DNA of 64,000 bases from Dryocosmus kuriphilus (taxonomy: Eukaryota > Arthropoda > Insecta > Hymenoptera > Cynipidae): assembly GCA_038277395.1 (NCBI GenBank), contig CM076190.1:239520452-239584451 (forward strand). Reading direction: 5' to 3'. The notes under the pieces were generated by a model. The model searched no databases. It had not been told where the DNA came from and worked only from the letters and a program-made list of their open reading frames with translations. The position numbers and the translations under genes are program-made. Shown here piece after piece: positions 11,320 to 22,109 of this stretch. Numbering within the stretch: position 1 is the stretch's first letter; the number at the start of each line of letters is the position of its first letter.

Positions 11320-12272
11320 ACACCTCAAAGTTTCTATTTTAGAATTGTCATGGTTACGTAAGATTTTTAAACTCTGGTATTAATTTAGTCAATTTCGCAA
11401 TTATAGGTATTATTGAAACCTGGCTGACTAAAATTCCAACTAATGTTAACGTTACAAACAATGATCATTATTTTTTCGCTAACGCCCTAAAAGATAAGTC
11501 GAGAAGTAGGACAAGTGGGGGCCTGACTCTTTCTGATAAGCAAATCATACCCAAATTTTAAAATTATTGATAAAACAGAATATTGGATCCTGGTGCGAAT
11601 CTCCAATAATAATGGAACACATTTTATTTTGGGTATTTGTTATTTTAACCCAGCAGTTGATATAGACATTATTTTACAATGATTCGAAAAGAAACTTTAA
11701 ATACACTCTCAGATAAATTCAGTAACATAGCTACCATTATTTATGGTCATTTTAACTGTAGGGTTGGATGCTTGGGACAGGGTCCCCCCGAGATGTTTAC
11801 TCACTCGGATTTCTGTATTTAGCGTGATATTCAGGATATTGTACACGGTAGGAGGGGGCTGATATTGGTCGAGCAGATGGAGGAGAAAGAATTTTATTTG
11901 ATAAACAGCAGATCGCGGAGTGATAATCCAGCAAATTTTATATTCGTGAATATAGGGGGGAAAAGTATAATTCACTTTGTTTGGTGTAATGCCGATGCAA
12001 TTAGTCTGATTAATGACCTGCATGTGGATCATTCTATACCTTTTTCTGATTATTTCCCTACCCTGGTGTCCTCCAGTAGTCTCGCTGTTTCAGTTAGTCA
12101 CTCTGATTCTCCGAAAGTAAACAAAAACAAAACATTGACTTATCTTAAGTGGGACGACAGTAGGCAGGCAATTTTCTCAAACGAACTCTATTTGTCAAAT
12201 AAGATCAAAGTAAACTTCGACATAATCGATATCGACGGTTTTAAGTTCGAATCTCACGGAGGCAATTTTTGA
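11320..12272 (+). pseudogene. LINE ORF2 endonuclease domain, multiple frame breaks
   Basis: AP-endonuclease-type sequence can be followed in pieces: IIGIIETWLTK near 11405 carries the Glu of the family's ET motif, HFNCRVG near 11750 corresponds to the GDFN motif, and INDLHVDHSIPFSDYFP near 12012 corresponds to the SDHxP motif. Stops and frame changes near 11570, 11690 and 11820 separate these pieces. The domain nicks target DNA for reverse transcription; here it cannot be made in one piece. Confidence 0.6.
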
Positions 12273-12291
12273 TAGTGCGATAGCAGCTGAC

Positions 12292-13923
12292 ATGTATAAA
12301 ACGAGGAAAGGATTTTGTGGTCAACCTAAGCGTGACAAGCCTTGGTTCGATATCGACTGTCAACAAGCTAAAAATTCATTACCTAGCACATTAGAATTCG
12401 CCAGCAGGGCTGGCTTTTCTGACGAGACTAAAACGATGTATATTAAAGCTAAAAGATCGTACCAGGCTCTAATCGGCCATAAAAAGACGAGTTTTGACAA
12501 AAGTACAGTTGCGGGCCTTGAGAAAGTCAAAGATAGTAAGACATTTTGGGAAACCGTGAATAAATTTAGGGGTTTGAAAATTAAATCAAATGCTCTCAAC
12601 ACAGGAGACTGGGAAAATTACATCCGCCTTACACTTCCCCTGAGATGTCTGTCTCCATCCTTATTTACGGATGTTCGTCATCCGCTACTAGATAGAAACA
12701 TTACAGCAAATGAGATTTTGTCGTCAATTAACAAAACAAAACGAAATAAGGCCCCAGGGCCGGCTCAGATCTCAAATTGTTTCTACAAGAATTTTCCTCC
12801 TAATTAGCTCCTGTATCTAGAGTCCTTCTTTAATCAAATACTTGAAAAAGAATATATACCTCTTGATTGGACTAAATCTGTGACACATATGCTTCGCAAG
12901 AAACATGATCCCTCTAATCCCAATAATTGTAGGCCGATTGCTTTTTTAAACTCTGTATTAAAAATTTTTACGCAGATTTTACTAGCTAGACTAGAAAAAT
13001 GGGAATCTTTATGTCAAATCATTCCGGAAGCGCAAGCAGGTTTTCGCAGGAAAAGGTGTTGTGTTGATAACATCTTTACGTTCGCTGCTATCTCTCGCAT
13101 TTATCTACAAATAAAAAGATATCTATATGCCATAGTAGTCGATTTTTCAAGGGCGTTCCCTTCGGTTAGTCATGCCCTCGTCTGGACAAAACTTCATGAT
13201 TTGGGTGTAAGCTCGAAAATAATTAGGTTACTTAAAAGTTTATATGAAAGAGCTTCAACTTGCGTGAAGGTGGGAGACGGACTCACAGAGCAGTTACCGG
13301 TTACGGAGGGTGTGCTGCAGGGTGAAATCTTGAGTCCAATAATATTTAATCTCTTTACCTCCGACATCGAGACTTTCCTTAAGAGAAAAGGGCTGGTCGG
13401 CCTTAGAATTGTGAGTGATAAGGATATTATAGTTTTAGTTTATGCAGATGACTTAATTATCCTAGCCGAAACTAAAATTGACGCAATAAGGAAACTCAAG
13501 GCCCTGCTGGAATATTGCAACATTAATAAACTAACGGTAAACAAAGACAAAACCAAGTATACTATTTTTAAGAAAGGTCGAATTGGCGAAAAACTTCTTG
13601 GATTGAAATATAATGGTAGTCAGATCGAGTTCGTTTCCTGTTTCGATTATCTTGGCACGATTTTCTCTAGATCAGGTTTGTTCAGCTTGGCAGCTCATGC
13701 TGCAGCCAGTAGAGCCAACTTAGTCTCGGCAGCTGTCTACAGTATTTTAAACCGAACCAAATGTTCTTCCTGGTCTTCTATTATTAAAATTCAGGAGTCG
13801 CTTATGAGGAACACCTTATTATACGCAGCTTATATTGTTAGTCTGAACTTTTTGGAAGTTTACGAAAAAGTACAGATTTTGTTTTTTCAAAAATCTTTTT
13901 CGCTTACCGAGAAATACACCTGA
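12292..13923 (+). pseudogene. LINE ORF2 linker and reverse transcriptase
   Basis: A linker at 12292-12807 ends in NKTKRNKAPGPAQ, the RT0 region. A stop at 12805 interrupts, and the RT proper runs 12880-13923 open. Motifs in order are NNCRPIAFLN (block 1), VVDFSRAFPSVSHALVW (palm A, catalytic Asp present), VLQGEILSPIIFNLF (block B), LVYADDLIILA (palm C, YADD intact), LTVNKDKTKYTIF (block D) and FDYLGTIF (block E). Glu in LQGEILSP replaces the Cys of the more common QGCPLSP. The 347-residue open stretch with all catalytic residues is the best-kept reading frame of the element. Confidence 0.85.
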
Positions 13924-13978
13924 CTTTGCAATCATATAAGAACTGTGATTATCTTGTGTATCTGGCCAAATTATAAAA

Positions 13979-14643
13979 ATGGCGTTGAACTGGGCGGCAT
14001 GGGTTGTTGACATGGAAGACTCGCGCTACCCAAAAATCTGTATGCAAAAACTGGCTCAACCTGCTCACAGTAAAAATGTCAAATACAATTGGCTAGGCCA
14101 GCTTATAAGATGTCTGAAAGGTGCGGGTATCAGTCAAAACTTGACTGAATTAAATGGTGCCACACTTAAAGGTCAAATTGTAGATACAGTTAACAGATAT
14201 GATGAACACAGGTTCTTTCAGGATTTTATAAGATTAGAAAAGAGCAATTTTAGTATCATTTATAATAAAATTTTTTACAGTGATCGACAACCTCATCAAT
14301 ATTTGTTTGCAAAAACCCCGTTTCTTCTTAAACGTATTTTTTTCAACCTAGAACATCTTCCAAATTCATCATTAAGCTGACCTCAAAAACTGATACAACT
14401 GTGATTGACCCACAAAAAATTTGTCAACTGTGTAATCTGGGAGAAAAGGAGGACCTCGTACATATTTGTACTAAATGTCCAATTTACGCGTGCATTAGGG
14501 ATCACTATTTGCGTAACTTACACACGATTAACGGAAACATCTTACTCCTTCTATTGCTTAATTCTGATCAAGCGACTCTCCGTTCCATATATAACTTTAT
14601 AAATGCGTTTATGAAAGTCAGGGCGTTCACCTTACTTGAATGA
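13979..14643 (+). pseudogene. LINE ORF2 C-terminal region with zinc knuckle
   Basis: Two adjoining open stretches (13979-14380 and 14401-14643) continue the RT protein in altered frame. Near 14420-14490 the pattern CQLCNLGEKEDLVHICTKCP gives a Cys-Cys-His-Cys knuckle typical of LINE ORF2 tails. The break at 14380-14400 separates it from the preceding stretch. Confidence 0.7.
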
Positions 14644-14787
14644 TTATTGTCAGCAGTAGTATCTGAGCAACTCGAATTAAACCTCTTGTACATTTATCTA
14701 TAAGTTCTAATTATATATACGTATTTTACTATACTAATTTAGTGGCTCCCCTTGCCATTGAACTCTGTATTCATATAGGTAATAAAG

Positions 14788-14811
14788 ATACATACGTACA
14801 TACATACATAC
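14788..14811. repeat. (TACA)n tail of the LINE
   Basis: Five or six TACA/TACG units directly before the right target duplication. A simple-repeat tail instead of poly(A) is seen in several LINE clades. Confidence 0.9.
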
Positions 14812-14822
14812 ATTCCGAAAAG
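14811..14822 (+). repeat. right target-site duplication of the 4.6 kb LINE
   Basis: CATTCCGAAAAG, identical to 10158-10169. Confidence 0.9.
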
Positions 14823-14910
14823 CTGCAGAACCTTTCACCAGGAATTATGAACAAACAATTCAACCAAAGATTATGATTATGCCAGTAGTGATAGCGACGA
14901 AGAAGAGTAA
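14823..14910 (+). pseudogene. DUF7869-like insect repeat protein, 3' end
   Basis: Continuation of the gene cut at 10157. Before the insertion the reading was MSLMAFIPK; after the LINE it continues and ends in an acidic SDSDEEE tail before TAA at 14908. Further frame changes are present in this short piece. A polyadenylation signal follows about 100 bases later. Confidence 0.55.
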
Positions 14911-15014
14911 CATGAAAAGTATGAAGAAAGTTTTATTGGAAAGTCTATAAATGCATTACTTTCTTGTTGTAATTAATTTTTCTCTCCTAAATGTTCTATT
15001 TATTATTTTCTAAC

Positions 15015-15020
15015 AATAAA
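15015..15020 (+). terminator. candidate polyadenylation signal
   Basis: AATAAA about 105 bases after the stop codon of the DUF7869-like pseudogene, followed by a T-rich and A-rich stretch. Confidence 0.5.
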
Positions 15021-15059
15021 GAATTTTGTAGCATCACCACAAAAAAAATATTTTTCTCA

Positions 15060-16030
15060 TCCTGATGTAGAATTAATTTTTTCCTTGAAATTTGAATTTC
15101 TTAAAATGCTTTAAAATCACGTAAAATATGGAAAGGGTTCTATTTATTTTTCCTTTTCTTTTTGTGATATTACTATCTTAACTTACTTTTTCAACCTTGG
15201 TAGTCTTATGTTGGACCCAGAAAGGAGTAGCTGAATTTAAGTAGACCAAAATTTCATGTAAATTGATATATGTTCTATTTGTCCAAAATATTACAACGAC
15301 GCTTTACTCAGTCTTACATTTTTATAACTAAATCATTAAACAGTAGCAGTCTTGGATAAAGGTCATAGTTTCGTAAAGGTTTACAGGAAAATTAATTTAG
15401 TTCAAACGGCAGTCAGCTCCACCTGTGCCGCTTGAGTATTAACATCTCTGAAAAATAATAAAGGATGTCTGGGGGCTGGTGAGGCATACCTGGAAATGAC
15501 AAAAATAAAGTCTGGAGCCTTGTGCAGCGTACCCAGAAATAGTGCAAGAAATAGAGTATGGAGCCTTGTACAGCGTATCCAGAAATAATACAAAATAAGA
15601 TGTCAAATACAGTATCTTGGAGCCTAGAGATCGAACCCAGTAAGAATCACAATAGGAATAATACGGTACCCAAATACAGGAGCCTGAACAGCGTATATTA
15701 TATATAATATTTAATATTTGTGCTAGTTTTATTTTCTTGCAGGAATTTTAGTCTTGTTCGGAAAATTTCTAGTTCGGAAATTTTACTTTTTGGCACATTT
15801 TTATTCAATTTTTTTGAAACCTAGTAAAATTTTTTAGTTAAACTGTTTAGATCTTAATTCAGCACTGATGTGTCTCAAAAACGTAATTTTTTTATAAACT
15901 AAAAACTGTACTTTTTAAAAGTTTTTCCTCTTCCCGCTCCTCAAAAATCTTTCAAATGGCGCTTCAGCACTTATGGAATATCAGCGTTGCCAAAAAAAGA
16001 ATCACAATTTCAGTTGGAGTTCAGTCTAGT
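15060..16030. other. non-coding stretch with short degenerate repeats
   Basis: No gene seen. Between about 15450 and 15700 a unit of about 55-60 bases recurs three or four times, marked by GGAGCCTTGTGCAGCGTACCC, GGAGCCTTGTACAGCGTATCC, GGAGCCTAGAGATCGAACCC and GGAGCCTGAACAGCGTA. The rest is AT-rich. Confidence 0.5.
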
Positions 16031-16034
16031 TAAA

Positions 16035-16165
16035 ATATGTCTTTTCTGTCGGCCGAAAAACGAATTGAAACATACGCTATGAGCAAAAACGAGTTAAATA
16101 TTTAACTCGCTTTTGCACGTAGTGCGTTACCTAATTCGTTTTGCCGCTGAGAAAAAAGAAACTCA
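16035..16165. repeat. compact palindrome of about 130 bp
   Basis: Two arms of about 60 bases meet at 16099/16100 with no spacer (GAGTTAAAT joined to ATTTAACTC). The arms continue through GTTTTTGCTC/CTTTTGCACG and AATTCGTTTTTCGGCC/AATTCGTTTTGCCGC. Probably a MITE or a hairpin-forming remnant. Confidence 0.75.
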
Positions 16166-16481
16166 CCTTTGCTCCACCTTTTTTTTGTACCGCTTTTGTT
16201 ATCAGCCCTTCAATTCACGCTTGGATTGGGGGGGAGTGTTGGAACATCAATACCTTGAAATCCGCGTTTAGGAATTGTATCGTTTATAGTGCTTACCTGC
16301 GAACCTAACTTCGTATAGTCATTCGCGTTATTCATAAAGTTTCTTTAAGTCTCTCTGACAGTTCTTAATACTCCTTTTGTATTGAATACATAACATATTA
16401 CTCACTTATTTAAGTGCTATTTATTATATTGGATATAGCCTAGTTTTAACAAAGAGATAGTCGAGTAATTATTTAATACTC

Positions 16482-16487
16482 TTTATT
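16482..16487 (-). terminator. candidate polyadenylation signal
   Basis: AATAAA on the minus strand about 140 bases after the stop codon of the exon at 16628-17097. Another lies near 16420. Confidence 0.45.
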
Positions 16488-16627
16488 GTAAGGTAACAAG
16501 ATACATTTAGAATATCGAATTTAAAATGTCAGCTAAAATATTTACGTGACAAAATGTAAAATACACATGTATCCAGTTTCTTTGTAGAAAGCCCTATGTG
16601 GAAAAGTGGGCCCCAATTGGCGCCCAA

Positions 16628-17097
16628 TTAACAGGAACCGGACCCACTGGCACAATCTGCTTCCAGGTTGTAGTATTTTAACATTGTAGCACGGATCCCT
16701 TCGTGTGGCCATGAAATATAAAAGTTACCGATAGAGTTATCTGGGAGACGAGAGTTTCTGTTGCGCAAGGATTGCATACCCTCAGCTACATAACGATAAC
16801 CTTCTAAACGTATATAAGCCCTCTTTGGCCTATCAATGGTTTCGTTAAAACCTCGTATTATCACATCACTTTGCAGTTGAGTGGGTGGTGAATAATGGTG
16901 GTTCCCCGGCATTGCCATATAGATAAAATAGTCCTCATTCGTTGCAAAATTAAAATCTGGACATCTCATAAACAAGGGTAGTTGCAATCCACCAAGTCGG
17001 AGTTTTTTAATAATTGATTTAAAAGTAGAGCCGTCCGTCATTTCTACAATCATGGAGTTTTCGTCAATACATGGAAATGGTGCCCAGTCACCTAATT
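16628..17097 (-). CDS. terminal exon of an unrecognised protein, possibly secreted
   Basis: An intact reading of 155 residues starts after a good acceptor (TTTTTTCCTTCCAG, AG at 17099-17098) and ends at TAA (16630-16628). The split codon needs one base from the previous exon. It opens LGDWAPFPCIDENS, later has MRCPDFNFATNEDYFIY and MPGNHHYSPP, and ends EADCASGSGSC. It has four Cys, which would suit two disulfides in an exported protein, and is rich in aromatics. No transposon motif is visible and I do not recognise the family. No earlier exon is adjacent. The minus-strand signal-peptide exon at 44297-44354 has the matching phase. A shorter protein from the Met at 17053 is the alternative. Confidence 0.6.
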
Positions 17098-18328
17098 CTG
17101 GAAGGAAAAAATTTATTTAAGTTTTTGTATTCTATTCACTTAAGCTCTTGACAATTTTGAACAATCAAGGATAAACAAAGAATTATGTACCTATTTGTTT
17201 ATCGGGCATAGGAAGTACTAGTTGGGTGGCACAAAAGTATGGGAAACCCTTGAATAACTCATCAGGAATGAATTTTTTTTGAAAAATATTAAATACAAAA
17301 GTTTTAAGATTTCCCCCTGGTAATTCAATGATGACCCCGGCTTGACCTGACCCTGATCTTGAAGGTCATATCAAGGTCAAATTCAGTTTTTGAAATGGGA
17401 AACCCATTTTTTATTGCGGATTTGGAAAGAGCAGGAAACTGTACGTTCAATTGTGACCATGACCATGTCCTGGACCATGACCATCAAGGCCATTCCAAGC
17501 TCAAACTTGTTTTTTTCAAATGGGAACCTCTATTTTTCATTGTGAATGTGAAAACAGCATGAAACTTTATCTTCAAGCTTAAACTTGACCATGACCGTCA
17601 GGATCCTTCCAAGGTCACACTTGTCCTTTCAAATTGGAACCCCCATTTTTTATTGCGGGTTTGGAAGGAGCAGGAAACTTTACCCTCAAGTGGGGCTTTA
17701 TCCATAATCATATTATTGCCCTTGAACCAGGTTTTCAAGGTCATTTTAAAAAGATTTTTTCAAAAATTTTGAAAACTTCAGGCCATTGTAAGGTACCTCC
17801 TAGCAATCTCAGTCAGATTTTGGAGGATTCTTATTAGTCCAAGTTTTACACCAAACTTGGCGTAAATTTGTTGATTTTTTGAAAATATTGTCCTCCATCT
17901 TGGTTCCGCCATCTTGTATTAATAATTTTCAAATACTGATTTCAGATTCGTAATCAGCGATCCCAAAAGCTCCGCATACCAAATTTGGCGTAAATTGGTC
18001 GATTTTTTGAAAATCTTTTTCGCCAAACGTGTAACGTACTGTTAAGTATGCCTTTCGAGGATATTTGAAAAACAGATACTTTTGCTGCTTTGGCCTTTCT
18101 AACATTCTTCTTCAGGATAGATAGTGGAGTTTTTTTTTAGCACGTTTGCTGCATTTCAATACTCCTTTTTAGGATATTCGAAAAACAGTTACTTTCGCTG
18201 CTTTAGCACCTCTAACAGTCCTTTTCAGGATAGTTAGAGGAGTTCTTTTTTTGGCAGGCGCAATTGCTGTTTCTTAGTAGTTCTTTCTGCGAGTCTTTGA
18301 AATCTGTTATTTTATTCCTTTTTTCACC

Positions 18329-19378
18329 ACGGCTTCTCTAACAGAACAAGAAAAAGTTTTGTCATTAATGATGAGAGGCTGGGGTGACATATGTAGTTCG
18401 TATGACGAAGTAGTGCAGTTATTTAATGAAAGGTTTCGAGAAGGCTTAACAGGCTTTACAGATTTGAAGAAACTGGAACTAATAAGACCCATCCAAAGTC
18501 TGGAAGGCCAAAAACTGAAACCTCAAAAGAGCGGCAAATGGAAGTGGCCCAGTCTTTTGTTGAAGATCCGCACTTAACACTTAAGAAGGCCTCTCAGCAG
18601 CTTCAAATTAATCGAGTTTCGATTTTTATCAATTTAAAGATCATTAAATTTCAATCTTAAAAAATATACCTTCATCAAGAAATAAATGAAGATGATTTTG
18701 AACGGCGAGCTGAATTTTGTGAGAGCATAATGGAATGAATTTGTTCAGATTCTTAATTTTCAGTCACTCATCGTTTTTTCAGACGAATCAACATTTCAAT
18801 TTATCTGTGAAGTCAATGAGAAGAATTGCAGATATTGGATCAATGGAAATCCTCATTGGCTACGAGAACATCACACTCAATACCTGCAAAAGTTGAATGT
18901 TTGGGCAGGTATTTTTAGGGATCGAATAGTTCGAACTTTTTTCAATGACGGAAATTTAGATTGATCAAGATATCTGGAATTACTGCAGGAGCAAATAGTC
19001 CCAGCGATTCAGGAAATAACTAGTGATGACTTAAATGAGGTTTTGTACCAGCATGATGGTGCAGCTGCTCATTTTCAGGTGATTGTGAGAAACTACCTAG
19101 ATATAGTATTTAGTAATCGTTGGATAGATCGCAGAGGAACTATTGAGTGACCAGCCAGGTCCCCTGATCTGACTCCGCTTGTCTTTTTTCTTTGGGGCTA
19201 CAGAAAGAATAAAGTGTATGTTACTAAGCCATGAGATTTAGAAGATCTAAGACAAAAAATTGTCAATGTTTGTGCTGATATTACACCTGATATGATAAGG
19301 AGTGGGATAGAAAATTTTTATATCCATCTAGGAATCTATCAGAACTTTAATACAGAACATTTTGAACACAGGTTGTAA
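18329..19378 (+). pseudogene. DD41D mariner transposase, broken (copy 2)
   Basis: The start codon has become ACG (ACGGCTTCTCTAACAGAAC). The N-terminal helix-turn-helix is interrupted near 18475, where part of the PVSRTIRRFEET region of copy 3 is missing. Downstream, IVFSDESTFQF near 18775 holds the first Asp-Glu, YQHDGAAAHFQV near 19050 the second Asp, and PARSPDLTPLVFFLWGY near 19160 has Val where the third Asp should be. Stops occur near 19149 and 19233. It cannot encode an active enzyme. Confidence 0.8.
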
Positions 19379-19560
19379 GCCTTGCCTTAAGTGGCCAGGA
19401 TCGTTAGCCTTGTCTTAACGGGACGGATCATCTCCTTGCCTTAACTGCCTGGGGTCGTTAGCCTTGCCTTAACTGGCCGGGCCATCTCCTGGTCTTAACT
19501 GGCCTGGATTATTAGCCTTACCTTAAGTGGTCGGGGTCGTTAATCTTGCCTTAACTGGTA
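19379..19560 (+). repeat. 30-bp minisatellite behind the transposase
   Basis: About six copies of a unit near TCGTTAGCCTTGCCTTAACT followed by GGCCGGG. Copy 3 of the element has about five at 62548-62690 and copy 1 only about two at 5786-5835, so the array differs in length between insertions. Confidence 0.85.
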
Positions 19561-20059
19561 TTGCTAGGAGATACCTTACAGTGGTTGGAATTTTTCAAAA
19601 TTCTTGAAAAAAACTTTTTAAAATGACCTTGAAAGCCTGTTTCAGGGCCAAGAGCATGATTGTGGATAAAGTCACACTTGAAGGTAAAACTTCCTGCTCT
19701 TTCCAAATCTGCAATAAAAATTGGGGGCTCTCGTTTGAATAAAAAGTGTAACCTTGGAATGACCATGGAAGTCATGTTCAAGGTTAAACTTGAAGTTAAA
19801 CTTTCCTGTTCTTTCCAAATCCGCAATAAAAAATTGGGCTGCCTATTTAAAAAATTGAATTTGACCTTTATATGACCTTCAAAGTAATGATCAAGGTCAA
19901 ACTGGGTTCGCTATTGAAGAGCCAGGGAAAAATCCTAAAACTTTTTTGTATTTAATATTTTTCAAAGAAATTCATTCCTGATGAGTTATTGAGGGGTTTC
20001 CATACTTTTTTTCCATCCTGTACATATACATATGGTATATACATTATACATATAGTTAC

Positions 20060-20400
20060 AGATTCACGCAGAAAAAATATGGTAGAATCTATGAAAAAAA
20101 ATCTGTAAAATCTACAGATTTAATTTGCAGGAATAGGGACAGCGGATTATTTCTCTAGATTCTACAAAAAATTTTGCTAGCTAAATCCTTTGAATTTACA
20201 GATAGAATCTGTAAATTCTAAAGATAAAATTTGTAGATTCTACAGATAAAAATCTGTAAACCCCACAGAGAAAATCTGTAAATTCTACAGATAAGGCTGT
20301 GAATTCTACAAATAAGATAGGTCAATTCTGCAGATGAAATTTTTATATTGTTTCCATTAAATCTATTAATTCTACATATAAAATTAGTAAATTCATTGAG
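20060..20400. repeat. minisatellite of about 24 bp
   Basis: Repeats of ATCTGTAAATTCTACAGATAA with variants, roughly 12 units. The unit is itself nearly palindromic (TCTGTAAATTCTACAGA), so single strands could form many small hairpins. A weak reading on the minus strand is a product of the repeat. Confidence 0.85.
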
Positions 20401-21709
20401 TTCCAATAGAAAGTATAACGATGGAGAAATATTCCAAGCACAATACTTAATACAAAACTCTTCCTTAACATTATTAGTAATATAATTATAATGAATAATT
20501 ATATTAATTAATTAATAAGGGAAATTTTTAATTATGTAAAAAGGTGAACTATTTTTTTGTACCAGGATTAAATAAAAATATTTATAAAAGTAAAAAGTTT
20601 CGAAATTAACGATTCTAAAATTCAGTATTATATTCAATATTCTTAAATTATGAAAAATTATATGTTACTCATGGCTAAAGAACTTTTTCAAAAGTAATTT
20701 CTAATTTTAAAGTAAATGAATTTAATTTATATTAAATAATTTTTTTATTCAATATTTTTATGAACGTAAATAATTTTTTTATATTTTAAGGGTCAAACTT
20801 TAAAAGTAATATGATAAAATAATTTTAATATTAAATGTATTTGAAACATAATGAAAACTTCCTGATGGCTTAAGAAGAAGTCTTAAGTCTTAAATCTTAA
20901 GCTTTTAATAGAAAAATTACTTTTATTTAAAAATTGAAAAAAATCACAATGATTATTATTATCATTAAAACTACCATTTATACTATTTATTCCTTTTGTA
21001 TCAGGATTAATTACAAATATTTATGAAAGTTAAAAGTTTCAAGTCAAATTGAGTTGAGATTCAATATTATATTTATTATTTTTAAGTTATTCAAAACTGA
21101 ATTTTAAAAATTATACATTATTCGTATCCAAAAACTTATATAAAAAAAAATAGTATCTAGTTTTAAAACAAATGCATTTAAATCATTAATTTTTTGTTAT
21201 TTTAGGGAGGAAAAGCTTAAAAATTAATAATATAAAAAATAATGTTAATACTAAAAATACGTTTAAAATTACTTAATGCTTAAAAAAGCCCTAAATGTTA
21301 AATATTAAGCCTGAGAGAAAAATGACTTTAAGTTAAAATTGGAAAAAAAGTTTAATGATTATTATCATTATTATTTAAAAAGCTAGAGAGGACGAAAAAA
21401 ATAAAATTAGTGTATCAAATAATATTTATTATTCTTAATTATTAATATTATTGGGACGACTGAAAAATCCCAAAAAATAAAATTTCCGACACAGTAAAAC
21501 TGCCGACAAAAAACATACAGAAATATGAAATTCCCGACGGGAAATTGTTACTTACTCAAAATATTGGTTAAGAGCAATTTTTAAAAAAAATTTTAATTTG
21601 GGAATTCTAAATTTCTGTAATATTGTAAACTGTCGGAATTGTATCAATTTGGAAATTTTCTTTTCGTCAATTTTCTAATTTCGGAAACTTTATATTTCGG
21701 TGTTCTTTG
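20401..21709. repeat. AT-rich repeat, inverted copies
   Basis: No genes. Two diverged direct units (about 20560-20990 and 21000-21400), each ending in a TTAAGCTT/TTATTATCATT-rich part, are in reverse orientation to 21710-21880 and to 27060-27500. The clearest match is 21260-21480 reversed against about 27150-27400, including GTCCCAATAATATTAATAAT against ATCCCAATAACGTTAATAAT. Confidence 0.6.
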
Positions 21710-21880
21710 TTGTTTTTTTCCTTTCTAGTTTATTAGACAATAGTAATAATAATAATAATAATCAATTTTAAAACAAATTTTAAAATGAAAGTCATTTTCC
21801 TCTCAAGCTAAAATTAAAGGCTTTTTCTTAAGCTTTAAATAATTTTAAATTATATTAAAAATATTTTTAATGTATATATT
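21710..21880. repeat. AT-rich repeat unit, part before LINE A
   Basis: Its continuation is found after LINE A at about 26690. The uninterrupted second unit at about 27238-27560 shows the order TAATAATAATAAT, AAGTAATTTTTCTCTGAGGC, GGCTTTTTCTTATGCC and CATTTATTTTAAAATTAG, and so acts as a paralogous empty site. Confidence 0.55.
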
Positions 21881-22109
21881 TTTCTGTGCTAACTTTTTTG
21901 GTTTCGGCGACGGGTGTGGAGGTGCGATTGAGGTGAAAGGCGAGAAGGGAGGTAGTGTAATGAAAGGGATGTGTGGTAGTGTAGGAAGTTGTTGTGCAAA
22001 GTTAAAAGTGTTAAAACGAAAGTCGAAATTGAGATTTTAGAGGTTAGTTGCCGAGGTCGGAAAAGTGAGAGGAAAGGTAGGGGATAGCAGATCGGTAAGT
22101 TAGACCAGC

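Larger units (their letters stand above)
10170..14810 (+). mobile_element. AP-endonuclease non-LTR retrotransposon (LINE)
   Basis: Flanked by a 12-bp target duplication, it has ORF1 and ORF2 relics in the usual order and ends in a (TACA)n tail. The 5' part (10170-10485) looks like an untranslated leader with GC-richer sequence (GGGGGCGCTACTGTGCCAG at its start). The intact 5' structure and clear duplication suggest a full-length, fairly recent insertion, although both ORFs are now broken. The RT and C-terminal zinc knuckle suggest the Vingi/CR1/Jockey range, but the clade is not settled. Confidence 0.85.
17222..20020 (+). mobile_element. long-TIR DD41D mariner (rosa-type), copy 2
   Basis: Begins GGGTGGCACAAAAGTATGGG and ends with the inverted form CCATACTTTTTTTCCATCCTG, followed by TA. 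The arms of about 600-800 bases again consist of TGACCTTGA/TCAAGGTCA repeats and carry the conserved ATTGTCCTCCATCTTGGTTC segment. The transposase pseudogene lies on the plus strand. A 30-bp minisatellite sits between its stop and the right arm. Confidence 0.85.
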
